Shown: one piece after another, positions 25,701-37,700 of the stretch
Layout of the letters: every line of letters starts with the position of its first letter
Position numbering within the stretch: position 1 is the stretch's first letter
DNA from: Whitmania pigra
Lineage: Eukaryota; Annelida; Clitellata; Hirudinida; Haemopidae
Assembly (NCBI GenBank): GCA_021613335.1
Contig: JAJTWR010000254.1
Coordinates: forward strand, 509,501 to 573,500
DNA: 64,000 bases
Reading direction: 5' to 3'
Translations under genes and position numbers: made by a program
Notes under the pieces: model-generated
What the model was told of the DNA's origin: nothing
Database searches by the model: none
What the model saw: the letters and a program-made list of their open reading frames with translations, nothing else

Positions 25701-28700
25701 ATATCTATATATAATTAATAAAGAATATACAATATACTGTATTGTACAATTATATTATTTAAGATTGTATTAATTGTATTGATAATTATTAATCAATATT
25801 GTATTAATGCAATTGTATTAATTATGATCAAATATTGACAGATAAAATGTCAAGCTCAATTTAGGTATGCTTTCGATGACGGATCATTCTCACAGCGGTC
25901 GGATTTATCTGTTAGCCCTAGCTACATCATAGAAATATTTCTTAAGGTATAATTCAATTTTACCTTTTGTTATAAAACAGGCACATTATTTCTACAGCTT
26001 CTTTCAGGAAAAGGGGGAGACCAACTTTGAACTAGATGCTTTTACCGTCTTTGTTACTTTCAATAATCAGGGAGGAGGAGAGAGACCTGCCATTTACCAG
26101 CCCCATCAAAATATTTTTTTGTTTTTGGGTCTGAAGTTATTCAGTCACTTATTTATAACTTATTTTCTTTCATTCGTGATCCACTGATTTGCCTAGATAT
26201 GCAAAGAGATCTGAGAAAGGTTATTAGATGGTGTTAAAAGAGAGGAAATAAGTTACTGGGTTAATTAGAGATAAATTCGTTTGATTATTTGTTTTTCTTT
26301 AAATTTTTATGTTTATTTGCATAGCGCCATAATAGTAAGCGTCAGGGGCCACGCATCCCAGGGGCGATTTGTGGCGGTGCAAGCTGGGTCGCGAACACGA
26401 CAAGTAACGACTGCTGTTTTTACCGTCGTTCGCAGGAACGCTACCTTCTGAGTCAATCTTCTGCTCGTCAAGATGTTCTGAACAAATCCAGAAACTGATA
26501 TTTCCAAACTCTAAACCAGATTGTTGTGTGAGGACCACACTTCGAATGCTTACATCTTTTTCTTTAATTATTTTTTTTTACTTTTTATGCTCAGTTTGGA
26601 CAATATTTAAATGGGTTTTTTCCAAAATTAAAACAGTTAATCTGCATTTAATGTGGTATATGATTGCAGGATGTCAAGGGCAACAGATTAAGTGAAATAC
26701 GTGTTCAACAGGGTGAAGCTTTCGCTGTCAGTCTTCAGAGCACCTTCCCTATAACTGCGGCTCACTGCCTAAATTCTACATCGTGCACTTTGAAAACGCT
26801 GGACCTGGAGGTTGCATTTAATGAAAGAGGCATTAAGCAAGACAAATGTCACTTTACATTCAATCTGTCATCTGAATCTAAGTCTTCTTCTGTTGTTCGA
26901 ATCATGGCAAAAACCACGCCTGGTCCACTAAAAAGCCAAAAGCTTATGATCTTTAAAACTTTTAAAAGTGAAATTAAAGATGTTTTGTTCCAAGGGCTTA
27001 CGCTTGCCCCAATAAAAGTAAGCTGTATTTAAAGTTTATTTATGTTAAGCATATTACATGCTTATCAGCTATGATACAGGTAGTCGTTAACGACCAAGAA
27101 AAAATGCCAATCTGCCAGGCAATTGGAACTCTTTACTTTAAAACATTCTAGTGAGTGTCGCAATGAAATTAATGATTTCATTCAAGAATATTTTTAAACA
27201 TGCTCTCATCATAGCGTATCGTAAGAGTAGCCATATTATCATAAACAGTGATCTGAAGTTTGATGGTTACGCTAATGGAAATTTCGATCTGTTGTCCACC
27301 GCGCACAGAACAATGCAAGTGAGATATATAGTTGTCATCTAATACCTTCGATTTGATGAATGTGTGTGCGAACAATTATAAAATTTATTTCATGGGTGTC
27401 TGTCACGATTGTCTTCAACTGATCGAGCTGATGTCAGCATTTTGTTTTTTAAATGAACCAATCAGCTCGTATTTATTTATTTATTTGATTATAGTCCTTT
27501 GCATAACTGAGATGATTTGGACTTCAATCAGCTCGTAACACATTAAGACTATATGTAGAGAGGAGCGTCTGGCGTGGGCGGTTCTGGAAGATAGCTGGAG
27601 TAGTTCTGTTGGAGACGTTTTCAAATTTGTTAGCTACATTTTTGTTGTCGTTAACAAAGCTTTACATTTCTTTTGAGCAGCATGGATATACCCGAGAGTG
27701 AACCACGTCACAGCGTCTTTCCTCTTTGCATTGTGAAATATTTCTAAATTACAACGAACTTTCGACGAGGTAGAAACCAGTGTTGCAAAAAGTACTGCAA
27801 TTCAATTACTTAAGTGCGAATTTCAAAAGTTTACTTAAGTAAAACTATTTGTTAAAAGATGTACTTAAGTAAAATTAAAACGTTAAAAAAGGCATTTAAA
27901 ATTTACTTTTAAAGTAAAAGTACTCATACCGCTTTTAGTGGAATCATACATAATTCCATAATTCGTTCTTAAAGTTCACTGTCCTTAGGAATCGATTGTT
28001 AAAACTTATTTATTTATTTGATTATAGTCCATTGCATGACTGAGATGATTTGGACTGATTGTTAAAACTACCAACTTTTAGTAATTAAGTAATAACATTG
28101 ACACTACTGAAGGTGTATTTATTCTTAATTTAGTTTCGTTGAATGTATAATCAGAAAATACAGTCACTTATGCTTGTTAACTTTCAACACAACCAAGTCC
28201 TCAAACACAGTGTTGTGCTGTAATTAATTACTTTTCTTGTAATTTTTACTTGTAACAATTTCAGAAAATTTTCTATACTTTTACTTGTAACAAATTACAT
28301 TTTGGTCATACTTTTACCTCGTTACTTTTTTGGCATAACGCAAAGTAACTTAAATAAAATTATAAATTAATTGAATTTTATTTTTTAACAAATTGGTCGT
28401 TAAATCACAGTTTTTGGGTTAATAATACCGAAGTTTTTTTAGTACATAAATATATATCGCAGTACAGAATCCTCGGAAGCCAATTTGAACATAGTTAGCG
28501 ATGACAAGGGGAACAATGACAGAGCACACGTGGCCATATTTAAACACAATGTTCAGATTTTAATCAAAAGCAAAGTTTTTCAGCAAAATCATATAAGTTT
28601 GCAACTGTGCAAACAAAAAAAAACTATGTATTCAGCATTGGAAGGTTCATCGTCAAACTTGAAGAAACATATTGAACACGTGCATCCAGCACATGTTTCG

Positions 28701-31700
28701 AAATATGAATTGTTGACAAAAAGTGCACGTAAGAGAAAGGTAGACAATGATTGTGGGAGCGAAAAGAGAAATTTCACCGAAACAATAGTTCCCCAGTCAT
28801 ATCTGACATTGAGCAGCCGTCGGACTAGAACTTAGTTAAGTTGAAAGTTATTAAATAAATAAATAAATAATAAAAATAATTATAAATAATTGTAAATAAA
28901 GAATGAAAAAACTTTCGTTAGTTCAAATGTTATTGCTTAATTACTTAATGACTAGCAGTTACCATTAGTTAATTACCAGTAGATAATAATATGTACGGAA
29001 TTAATAACAATTGATACATAGATATTTAGGTAATATGGAATTATGTACGATCCCAATAACGGCGGCTTCAGTACTTTTAATTTTTAAATAACTTTTAATT
29101 GCCGTAACGTTTTATTTTTACTTAAGTACATATTTGAACAAATACTTTTACTCTAACTTAAGTACATTTTTGAGATATTACTTATACTTTTACTCAATTA
29201 CTGAAATGCGGTACTTTTTACAACACTGCTCAAACAGATTTATCACTCATTCTAGTCCGACGGCTGCTCAATGTTAAGACCGGAACAGCTGAATAAACGC
29301 TCGACAGCTGTACTAGCTGGTAAAGGAGTATTCAACTCGTTCAACTGTCGTTGCCTGCTTTTCTTTTACGTGTATTTCTTGTCAACTCTTCGTTTCCTTT
29401 ATGCACGCGTTATACATGTTTCTTCAAGTTTGTTTTTTATTGCTTAGCAGGCACTTAAACTTACAAGTTTTGGCTTCCATCGTTTCAAATCTGAACATCG
29501 TGATCAGAAAAGGCCCATGGGCCATTATTGTTCCGTTTATTGATCAGTAAAAAGTACTGAACCTTTTCTGTACTTTGTTACAAGTAAAAAGTATTACTAC
29601 AGCACTTAATTAAAGTAACGAATTACATTTACTTGGTTACTGCACCACACTGATAGAAACTTAAACTTAGAATCTAAGTTTAATCTTATAATAGCTTAAT
29701 TCGAAGTTAAATCTTTATTTTCTGAAAAAGCAGAACTACATTCATATTTGGATTGTTCCGATATATTTTGATAATTGTAATTAATGATTTATTAATTAGT
29801 GAATTATTTTCAATTTTACTTTTGGTCGTAGATTCAAGTTCGTCAAATTCCGTGTTTTGGGGATGTTGCTTGTATTTGTGGAGTGCTGGCCAGAGAAGGC
29901 AAGAAAAAAATGTAATAATTACGCAAATTATGCAAAAATTGTATTCACTGTCAAATGTTCAGGTAACAATCTTGTTGGAGTGAACTCATGCGATAATAAA
30001 AGGGATCCATTAGCAGTGGAGCTGATGAGAGACAATGTTAATGCGAGAGCCCATATTGTTAAGAAACAGACTGACTTTACAGTAAGTAACTGAAGTCAAC
30101 TAATGTTTTAACAATTACAAAGAACTTAATGTACATGAGGGTTATAATGTTTTGAGTTTTTGTAAAATAATTATCTGTTTTCAATCATAATTTGATCAGC
30201 TTTTGCAGTTAAATTCTGTTAAATTCTTAAAAACATCATCCCAAAGGCTTGGTTCGATGACATTTGCTCACGTTACAATTGCGCATGTAGACAAGTGTCA
30301 CGTGGCCCATTTGTGACTAGTTTAAATATTTAAATATTTAATTAAACATTTGAAATCAAAATTTCACCGAACCAATCTTCATCTGGAAAAGGGTTTTCAA
30401 TTATACAAAATTTTGCTCAAACTTTATTAGCTTGGCGCAAAATCCAGTGCAGCAATGGATTTTAACATCCCAACTTCAAACTTCAAATTCAAGCCAAACT
30501 CAATTTTAAAACCAACACTGTTGACATTTCTGAAATTTTAACCTAAATCTTCTCCAAGTACATTGAAGACAGCTGGGTTAGATTCGATCAGAGTTTGGTA
30601 TCATAACGAAGTTGAAAGATCTTTCAAAACAATAATCTGTTGTGAAAGATTTCACAATGCATTAAACTCTGTTTTCAAGTGCTTTCAAGATGTTTGTAAA
30701 ATCAAGTAAAATCTTCAGAGTTTAATTACTCTATCTAACTGCTTTAATCGTGTTAATTTTTCTTTTTATAGAATTGATAGTGCTAAGTAACCCAGACGAC
30801 GACACATTAATTAATTTTTGTAATTAAATTTATATTGAGTAAATTTATGAGCATTATTGTACCCTTATATACAATGTTTTACAAAAAATTAAGGTTTTAG
30901 CATTTCAAATCATCTTCCAAATTTCACTCCAGATTCTATACCATATTCCAAAATCTCTTAGCAGATCCTTGAAATACTACAAACTCACAGAAATATTAGT
31001 ATCAATTATTCAGTTTAATCTACCGAACATTTGCTCATTAAACTTATAAGCTAACTAACTTGTTTGATGAAGAGGATCTTCAACAACCATATTTTAAAGA
31101 AATGAAATCACATATGCTGAAGCGATAAATTCTACTTTATGCAGATTATTCTTGCATCTGGAATACAAATTGATGTATTACCTTACTCAACAAATAATGT
31201 AACTTATCTAAGCGTATTTGTACACGGACTAAAACGTGAGCAATACGGAGGCATTTGTGCAGCAAAATCAGCTCCAGAAAATCTTGCTATCTTTAAGTGG
31301 GTCATATTTCATTTAAATTAAATTAATTTTTTTTTAACTTTATAGTAACTATTATCTTTCTCAGGGTTTCAAGTTCTAAAAGTTTTTTCCAAAAGCAATT
31401 ACCTTCCTGTGTAAACGAGGATTTTAACTTTCCTTCCTGCGAATGCAATTTAAAAAATACTCCAGCAACCTGTGAATTGGAAACTTCTGGAGCATACGAG
31501 AACTTAATCAAACTATCAAACATTTGTGATTTGGAGTATGTTCAGCAGCATGGGAGTTCGGAAGTTCCGTTGAAAAGAACCATTGATGAGTCCGCTCAGG
31601 GATTTACACTTGGATATATATTCGCCTCCATTGATAACAAAACTGACAACTTGAAGGTTTAAATACAAAAGATCACTGTTTTCAAAAGAAAAGTATTAAC

Positions 31701-34700
31701 ATTCAATTTTTATTATTTTCAATTAAAAGATGGTTCCTTCAGAACATATTGACCAACAAAAGGCATTAGACCACTGCAACAAAGTTATACAAAATTCAAA
31801 CTCTTTTTTTGACTGTCAGAGTAACAGTGAAGCAATAATCCAAAAGTGTGCAGATGGTGTGAAGGTCCGAAAATCAATTCGTTATTTGAACAAACGAAAG
31901 TTTAAGATAACTTTAATGGCTATTGAAGTTATTTAAATATAAACTATTATTATTATTTTTTTTATTATCTCGGCCATGCAAACATTAAAAATATCAATCG
32001 TTTAAAAAAACCACTCCGAAAGATTTAGTGTCCGCAAAAGGATTCGAGATTTCCCTGAACATGTAAGTTTAAAAGAACAAGACGTAGTTTGAAATGTCAA
32101 TAGTACCGAAGAGCATCAACCATTAATGTTAACGAGAGTTCGATATGTGGACTTCCTTCGGTGGCACCTGTGAGCCCTCCATATCTTGTAACTGTGATTT
32201 AGAACAGCAGTTACGATGTTCATAAGGCCTGTCCTCGTGACGCCGCAATCCTTCCAAAATCTAAACGATTTTTGGGACATCACCCCTCTCCAGTTGCACA
32301 CAAACGCGCCAACATTTGGCATCAATCACAGAGTGCTTTCTGGAGCATTTCTCAGCATCCAAGCGTGAACATCTTGAGTGTCATACTTCAGTACTTTGTT
32401 GTCGTACACTCGGTCCAGGTTGTAGACATCTGAGGTGAGGGCTACATCGCACACTATGTATGTGTTTCCTTTCCATGCACATAAATCGGGTATTCTGAGT
32501 CCCTGATCTGTAGGAATTCGGGACTCTACTCTTGCTCTGTAGCCTCTTTTTAACAGTTCGTTTTCCAACTTTTTCATAACAACGTTATGTCTCTAGTGTC
32601 TTGCGCCATCAGTTCTTGGGCATTTCTGCCCCAGCGACTTTAAGGATTGACAATACTCATCGCACTCCCTGGGAGCCTGCGGGTTCTATCTTAAAGCTCT
32701 AAGCCTACGATATAGTGCAGCAGCTCGGATCTTAACGCATCTGATATACTGACCGGAATGATTTCTCGGGACCGCAGCTGAAATCCATTCGCTCATTCCA
32801 ACTCCATCGGTGAATGACCTCAGTCCGTAGCCTTCTACAGTTTTGTACAGTCTCTCCGAAGCTGCCGCTTTCCAATCCTGATTTGATATTTTCGCCTCTG
32901 CTGTTCCAAACTTTCAAAATTCTCTCATAATCAGAGTTTTCTGAGATGTTTCTGAGAACATCAGTCATGAAATCATCCTTATGACGGCCTGTCTCGGAGA
33001 AAATTTCTGTTAATCTATTCATTCGAAGACGAGGAACCCATTTCCTAAGTTGAAGAATTTCTATGCCTCCGGATTTAACGGGGGCATGATAAAATGGTTT
33101 CGGGACATCCTTTGGAAGATGTAGCCAATGCCTTGTTTTCCTTCTAATCGCGGTGTCTGCGGAGTTCAGAGAACCGATGAATACCTTGTCAAAGGTAAGT
33201 TTATGGACTAGACTTGGTAGCAAGTGAACTTTTAAAATATAAAGGCGTTGGCAAGGTTTTATTGGTGCTCTTGAATGGCGCAGTTTTTGAATCTCATCTC
33301 CGATCGACGCTGGCTGCTTCCGGACTCTAATCTCTATGTCTGTGAGACATCGATTGCTTTGATATCTTCAAATTGTAATTTGAGATACGTTATGGGGTTG
33401 ACTATCAAGCGTTTTTCTCTCTTCAGTTGGTTTCATTTCTGAGTGTAGCGCATTTGTTTGAATTGATCCTTAGACCTGCGCCGCTCATTGCACTCTCTAA
33501 TTGTTCCATCAGTCTTTTCATTTCGATGTCAGTCGTTGACATTAGGACCAGATCGTCGGCGAATGCCATGTAATTGCACTTAGTCGTCGAACCTCTGCCA
33601 GCCGTGATTCAAATTGATTGGTCCAATGTGCTGGTTATCATGTCTATGACCGCATTGAATAGGGGGGGGGGGCATTGGATCACCCTGACGGACTCCTCTT
33701 TTCACTTGAATTTTTCCACTGAGACCCTCCTTGGTTTTCAGATAAACCTCAACTCCTTAGACTAACTAGAGTTATGCTAGATACTCTAAGAAGAGGGGTG
33801 GAGTGCCAAGTCTGGCAGCCGCTCTGAGGATGGTACCATGAGACACGGAGTCGAAAGCTTTCGTAACATCAACAAAGGTCAGGTTTAATTTTTGGAGCTG
33901 TTGAGAGAACAGGATAGTTGATTGAATTCGAAAGATTTTGTGCAATGCCATCTCCTGGTCGGAATGATTTTTGTCTCGATGACAACATTCTTCCTCCAAG
34001 GATGCGATGAAACAAGCGGGCCATAACCGGACCCACTGTAATAGGACGATAATCACCCGGACTGGAAGCATCCTTATTCTTGGAAGTGAAAGTGACGATT
34101 CCCGTCTTAAATGACACAAGGATATTCTTGTTAGCAGCCAGGGATACATGTGAACGGCCAGATCACCATAATTGAATTTTTAAGATGTCTTTTTTGGAAG
34201 CTGGGGCAGCTGTCCTTCAGTCCCCGGAATGCAATTTCTACATCCCATCTGGTGATTGGATTCTGCATTTCTGTTGCTGTGTCATTAATCGTTTCTAAAG
34301 GCCCGTCATCTTCCACCGATTCCTCCTCGAAGATTGGACCCCAATTGTTGTATCTCTTGTATAAATGAAAACAACAGCGAAACTAAAAGTCTTTATTTAC
34401 AACAAAACACGTCTTTTAGTTTTTAACTAATTCGTATCAATTGTATGTAGCAACTCCAGAACTCCAAACGAACCGCTCTCTAGCTTCGCAATTAGGCACT
34501 AGCCTTTAGGCACATACAGGTGTGCTAGCTACGTAACACCTCCCCCTTCAGTAAAAGTCGTCGGTTCAACTGCTGACGAATTCTTTCTGATCTTCGTGGC
34601 ATAGTCGGAGAAGGGAACCGTACTTCGGGTCTGGGTTCTTTAATCGTTCTTTGCCCTCTTCTTGGCGTAGGTTCTTGTAATTGTCTTGGTCGCTCAGACG

Positions 34701-37700
34701 TTGGTTTCCCTATCAGGGATGGATGTACAACCACTGGATCTCCAGGATCAGCATCCTGTTCAACACCGTATCTGTGGCGAATTTGATCAATGTGCCTCTT
34801 CCACAAATATCCCTGCCTTAAAGATTTGACTACAAACAATCTTGGACCCAGAATCTGTTGAATTATAGCCGGTACCCATCTTGGTTGTCGATCTCTATGA
34901 GGTCCAAAGTATTTTGCGTAGCAAGGCGATCCTACCGCGAATCGCTCTTTGTTTTTTCTTTGTGTAAGAGCTACTTCTTTTGTCAGGAGCGACGGAGATG
35001 GGCGAAGGACATCGACTCTCGCCCGTATTTGTCTGCCGTTTAGCAGTTCACAGGGCGACAAACCAGATTCCAAAGGATCTGTCTGAATCGTGCAGACATT
35101 GGAAAATTCCAATTCCTTCTCTGCATCATCAAATATTTTATCTTCACCCGAAGGTAACCGACTTAGCGCATCTGCGTTCCCGTGTTCAGACGTTTTCCTG
35201 TATTCAATTGTATAATTGTACTGTTGCAGTATAAGGGCCCAGCGCGTCAGCCGATTCAAAGTAAGTTTTGGCACTGCTTTATTTGGATCAAATAAAACCA
35301 AGAGTGGCTTGTGATCAGTCACTAAGATGAATTTCCTGCCGTAGAGATATGGATGGAATTTTTGTACTGCGTATATTATTGAGAGAGCTTCCTTATGAAT
35401 TTGACTGTATTTGCTTTGGCTTTCGGACAAAAGCTTTGAAACGTTGAATATGGGTCTTTCAGATCCATCTGGTGAAACGGTGAAATAATACTGCTCCCAA
35501 ACCTACTTCGGATGCATCACATGCAATTCCAACTTGTAACTTTGGATCAAAGTGGGCCAGTTGAACTCGTTTCAGCAGTAATTCTTTCAATCTGTTGAAC
35601 GATTTTTCTTGATTCGGTCCCCAAAACCATTTGATATTCTTGCGAGTCAAAGAATACAGGGGTTCAGCAACCGTAGACAAATCTGGTATGAATTTGTGGT
35701 AAAATTGTATCGAACCCAAAAACGATTTCAGTTCCGAAATATTTACTGGTCTGGACATGGAAGCTACGGCATCAACTTTTCCTCCAGGACCAACACCTTC
35801 TCTTGACAATGTATGGCCAAGATAATCTAAAGATTCTTGTGCAAAACAACATTTCTCTTTGTTACATTTTAAGCCACTGTCTTGTAGTTTCTGTAGTGTA
35901 TTCTTTAGATTTTGTAGATGTTCCTGTTCGGTCGCGCCTCCTATTAGTATGTCATCCAGATATACCACCACTCCAGGTAGGTCACTGGTCAAATTATCCA
36001 TGATTTCCTGGAAATACCCAGGCGCTGAACTTATGCCGAACGGAAGTCTTGTTTGTAGGAATACACCTCTAGGTGTGCTAAGGGCAAGACGTCGTTGACT
36101 CTCGGGACCCAGTTTTATTTGATTGTAGGCGTCCGCTAAATCAATTTTTGTAAAAAAATTTACTTCCGGATAATTTCCTAATAAGGTCCTCGGGTAATGG
36201 CATTTGGTGTCGGTGAGTTTCTAGCTGTGAATTTACTGTGACAGCGTAATCCCCACACACACGCAATTTGACCTTTGAACCCGATCCTTTCTTCCGAATT
36301 GGTACAATTGGAGTTCCCCAATCATTGAATTTGGTTGGTATCCAAATTCCTTTCTGAATTCCAGCTTCTAAAGCTTGATTCAAATCCTCCATGATAGCGA
36401 ATGGCACCGTCCTTGGTTTCTTAAACACCGGCACGGCCTCCTCCTTGAATTTGATTTCCAGTTCACAATCTTTAAGCAAACCTAATCCTGGCTGAAATAA
36501 TTCCTCGAATTTCTGGCAGAGATCTCGACACTTCTTTTGGACGTCGTTTGCATTCAAGTTTGAATGTATCTCTTCATTCTGTACAAGACATATTCTCTGA
36601 GATTCCTGAAGCTTTTTACTCAAGTCTACCTGCAACTGTAACATTGCGACTCTTCCCAACAAATTCAGTTGTTTTGGAGTCACGTTGAATGTTATGTATG
36701 TTATGTTTTCCTTCTCTGGCATGGATGCGTCAATCTTGAACAAACCGTAAATTGGTAGGACATCACCTGTAACCGACCTGTATTCAGTTGGATTTCTTTG
36801 GAGTTTTGGGCAGCCTAATTCGGTCCATATTGTCTTCGAAATAAAACTGTCGCGTGTACCGCTGTCCAACTCGAATTCATAAAGTTTCTTGCCAAGTTGT
36901 ATCTTTTGTAAAAGCGGATCATTATCATGCATTCTTTTGATTATTTGCACGACGTTTCGTGGTTTCTTCTGGAAACACACTCTTTCGTAATGGCCTTTCC
37001 TTCCACAAAAATTACAAACAACACCAGTCTTCCTACATTTGTCGGCCCAATGTTCCGCACTACCACACCTGTAACAATTGTAACGCTTTGTAGGGTGTGC
37101 ATTGTCTCGCTTGAATGTTTTGCTGGTATCGTATCTTTTGCTTGAAATGTCTTTTCTTTGAAATGGAGTCTGTTCTCCTCTCTTGGCGTGAGCTATCTGT
37201 TCCGGTTTCAACTGAATAGCCTGAATTGACTCCGAAGTCGAATGGTATACTGTGTCTTTGGCCACGGTGGCCGCTCCTTCAATCTCATTTGCCACTTCCA
37301 CTGCTTTAGCAAAAGACAGTTCCTCTTCTGGGATTCTAAACAATGCTTTCAGAACTGCTTCATTTTGAATGCTGCATATAAAATTTGTTCGGAGCGCCTC
37401 GTCCAATGGATTTGTAATGCTCGAGAAATCGCACGTGACCGCTCCTTGACGAATCCGAGTTGCGAGCTCTTGTACCGACTCACCTGGTTTTCTTTTCCCA
37501 TTAGTCCAAAATTTGTATCTTTCTCGTATTACAAAAGTAGCCGGATTGAATAACTTTTCCATGTTCAAGACTATTTGTTCGTAATTCATGTCATTTGCAT
37601 TTCTGGGCGGTTGCAATTGCGTAGCCAAAGTTTCAAGCATTTTATATATTTCTGGACTTTGGTTTGTAAGAAAAACCTGGGCTGCTTTGCCTTTAGCGAT

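Larger units (their letters stand above)
27778..29652. mobile_element. Tol2-like hAT element, outer member of a nested pair
   Basis: Ends are CAGTGTTGCAAAAAGTAC on the left and the complement of CAGTGTGGTGCAGTAACC on the right. Flanking 8-mers GTAGAAAC (27770-27777) and ATAGAAAC (29653-29660) differ at one base. It contains a 50-bp LINE-tail insertion at 28007 and a second element of the same family at 28208-29228. Confidence 0.75.

Noticed and set aside
26670..27017. Idea that this exon belongs to a separate gene
   Set aside because: It aligns with exon 3160-3513 of copy 1 and fits in frame between its neighbours in copy 2.
37242..37553. Plus-strand reading frames inside the Gypsy element
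   Set aside because: They are shadows of the Gag-protease frame, whose zinc knuckles and protease motif are on the minus strand.
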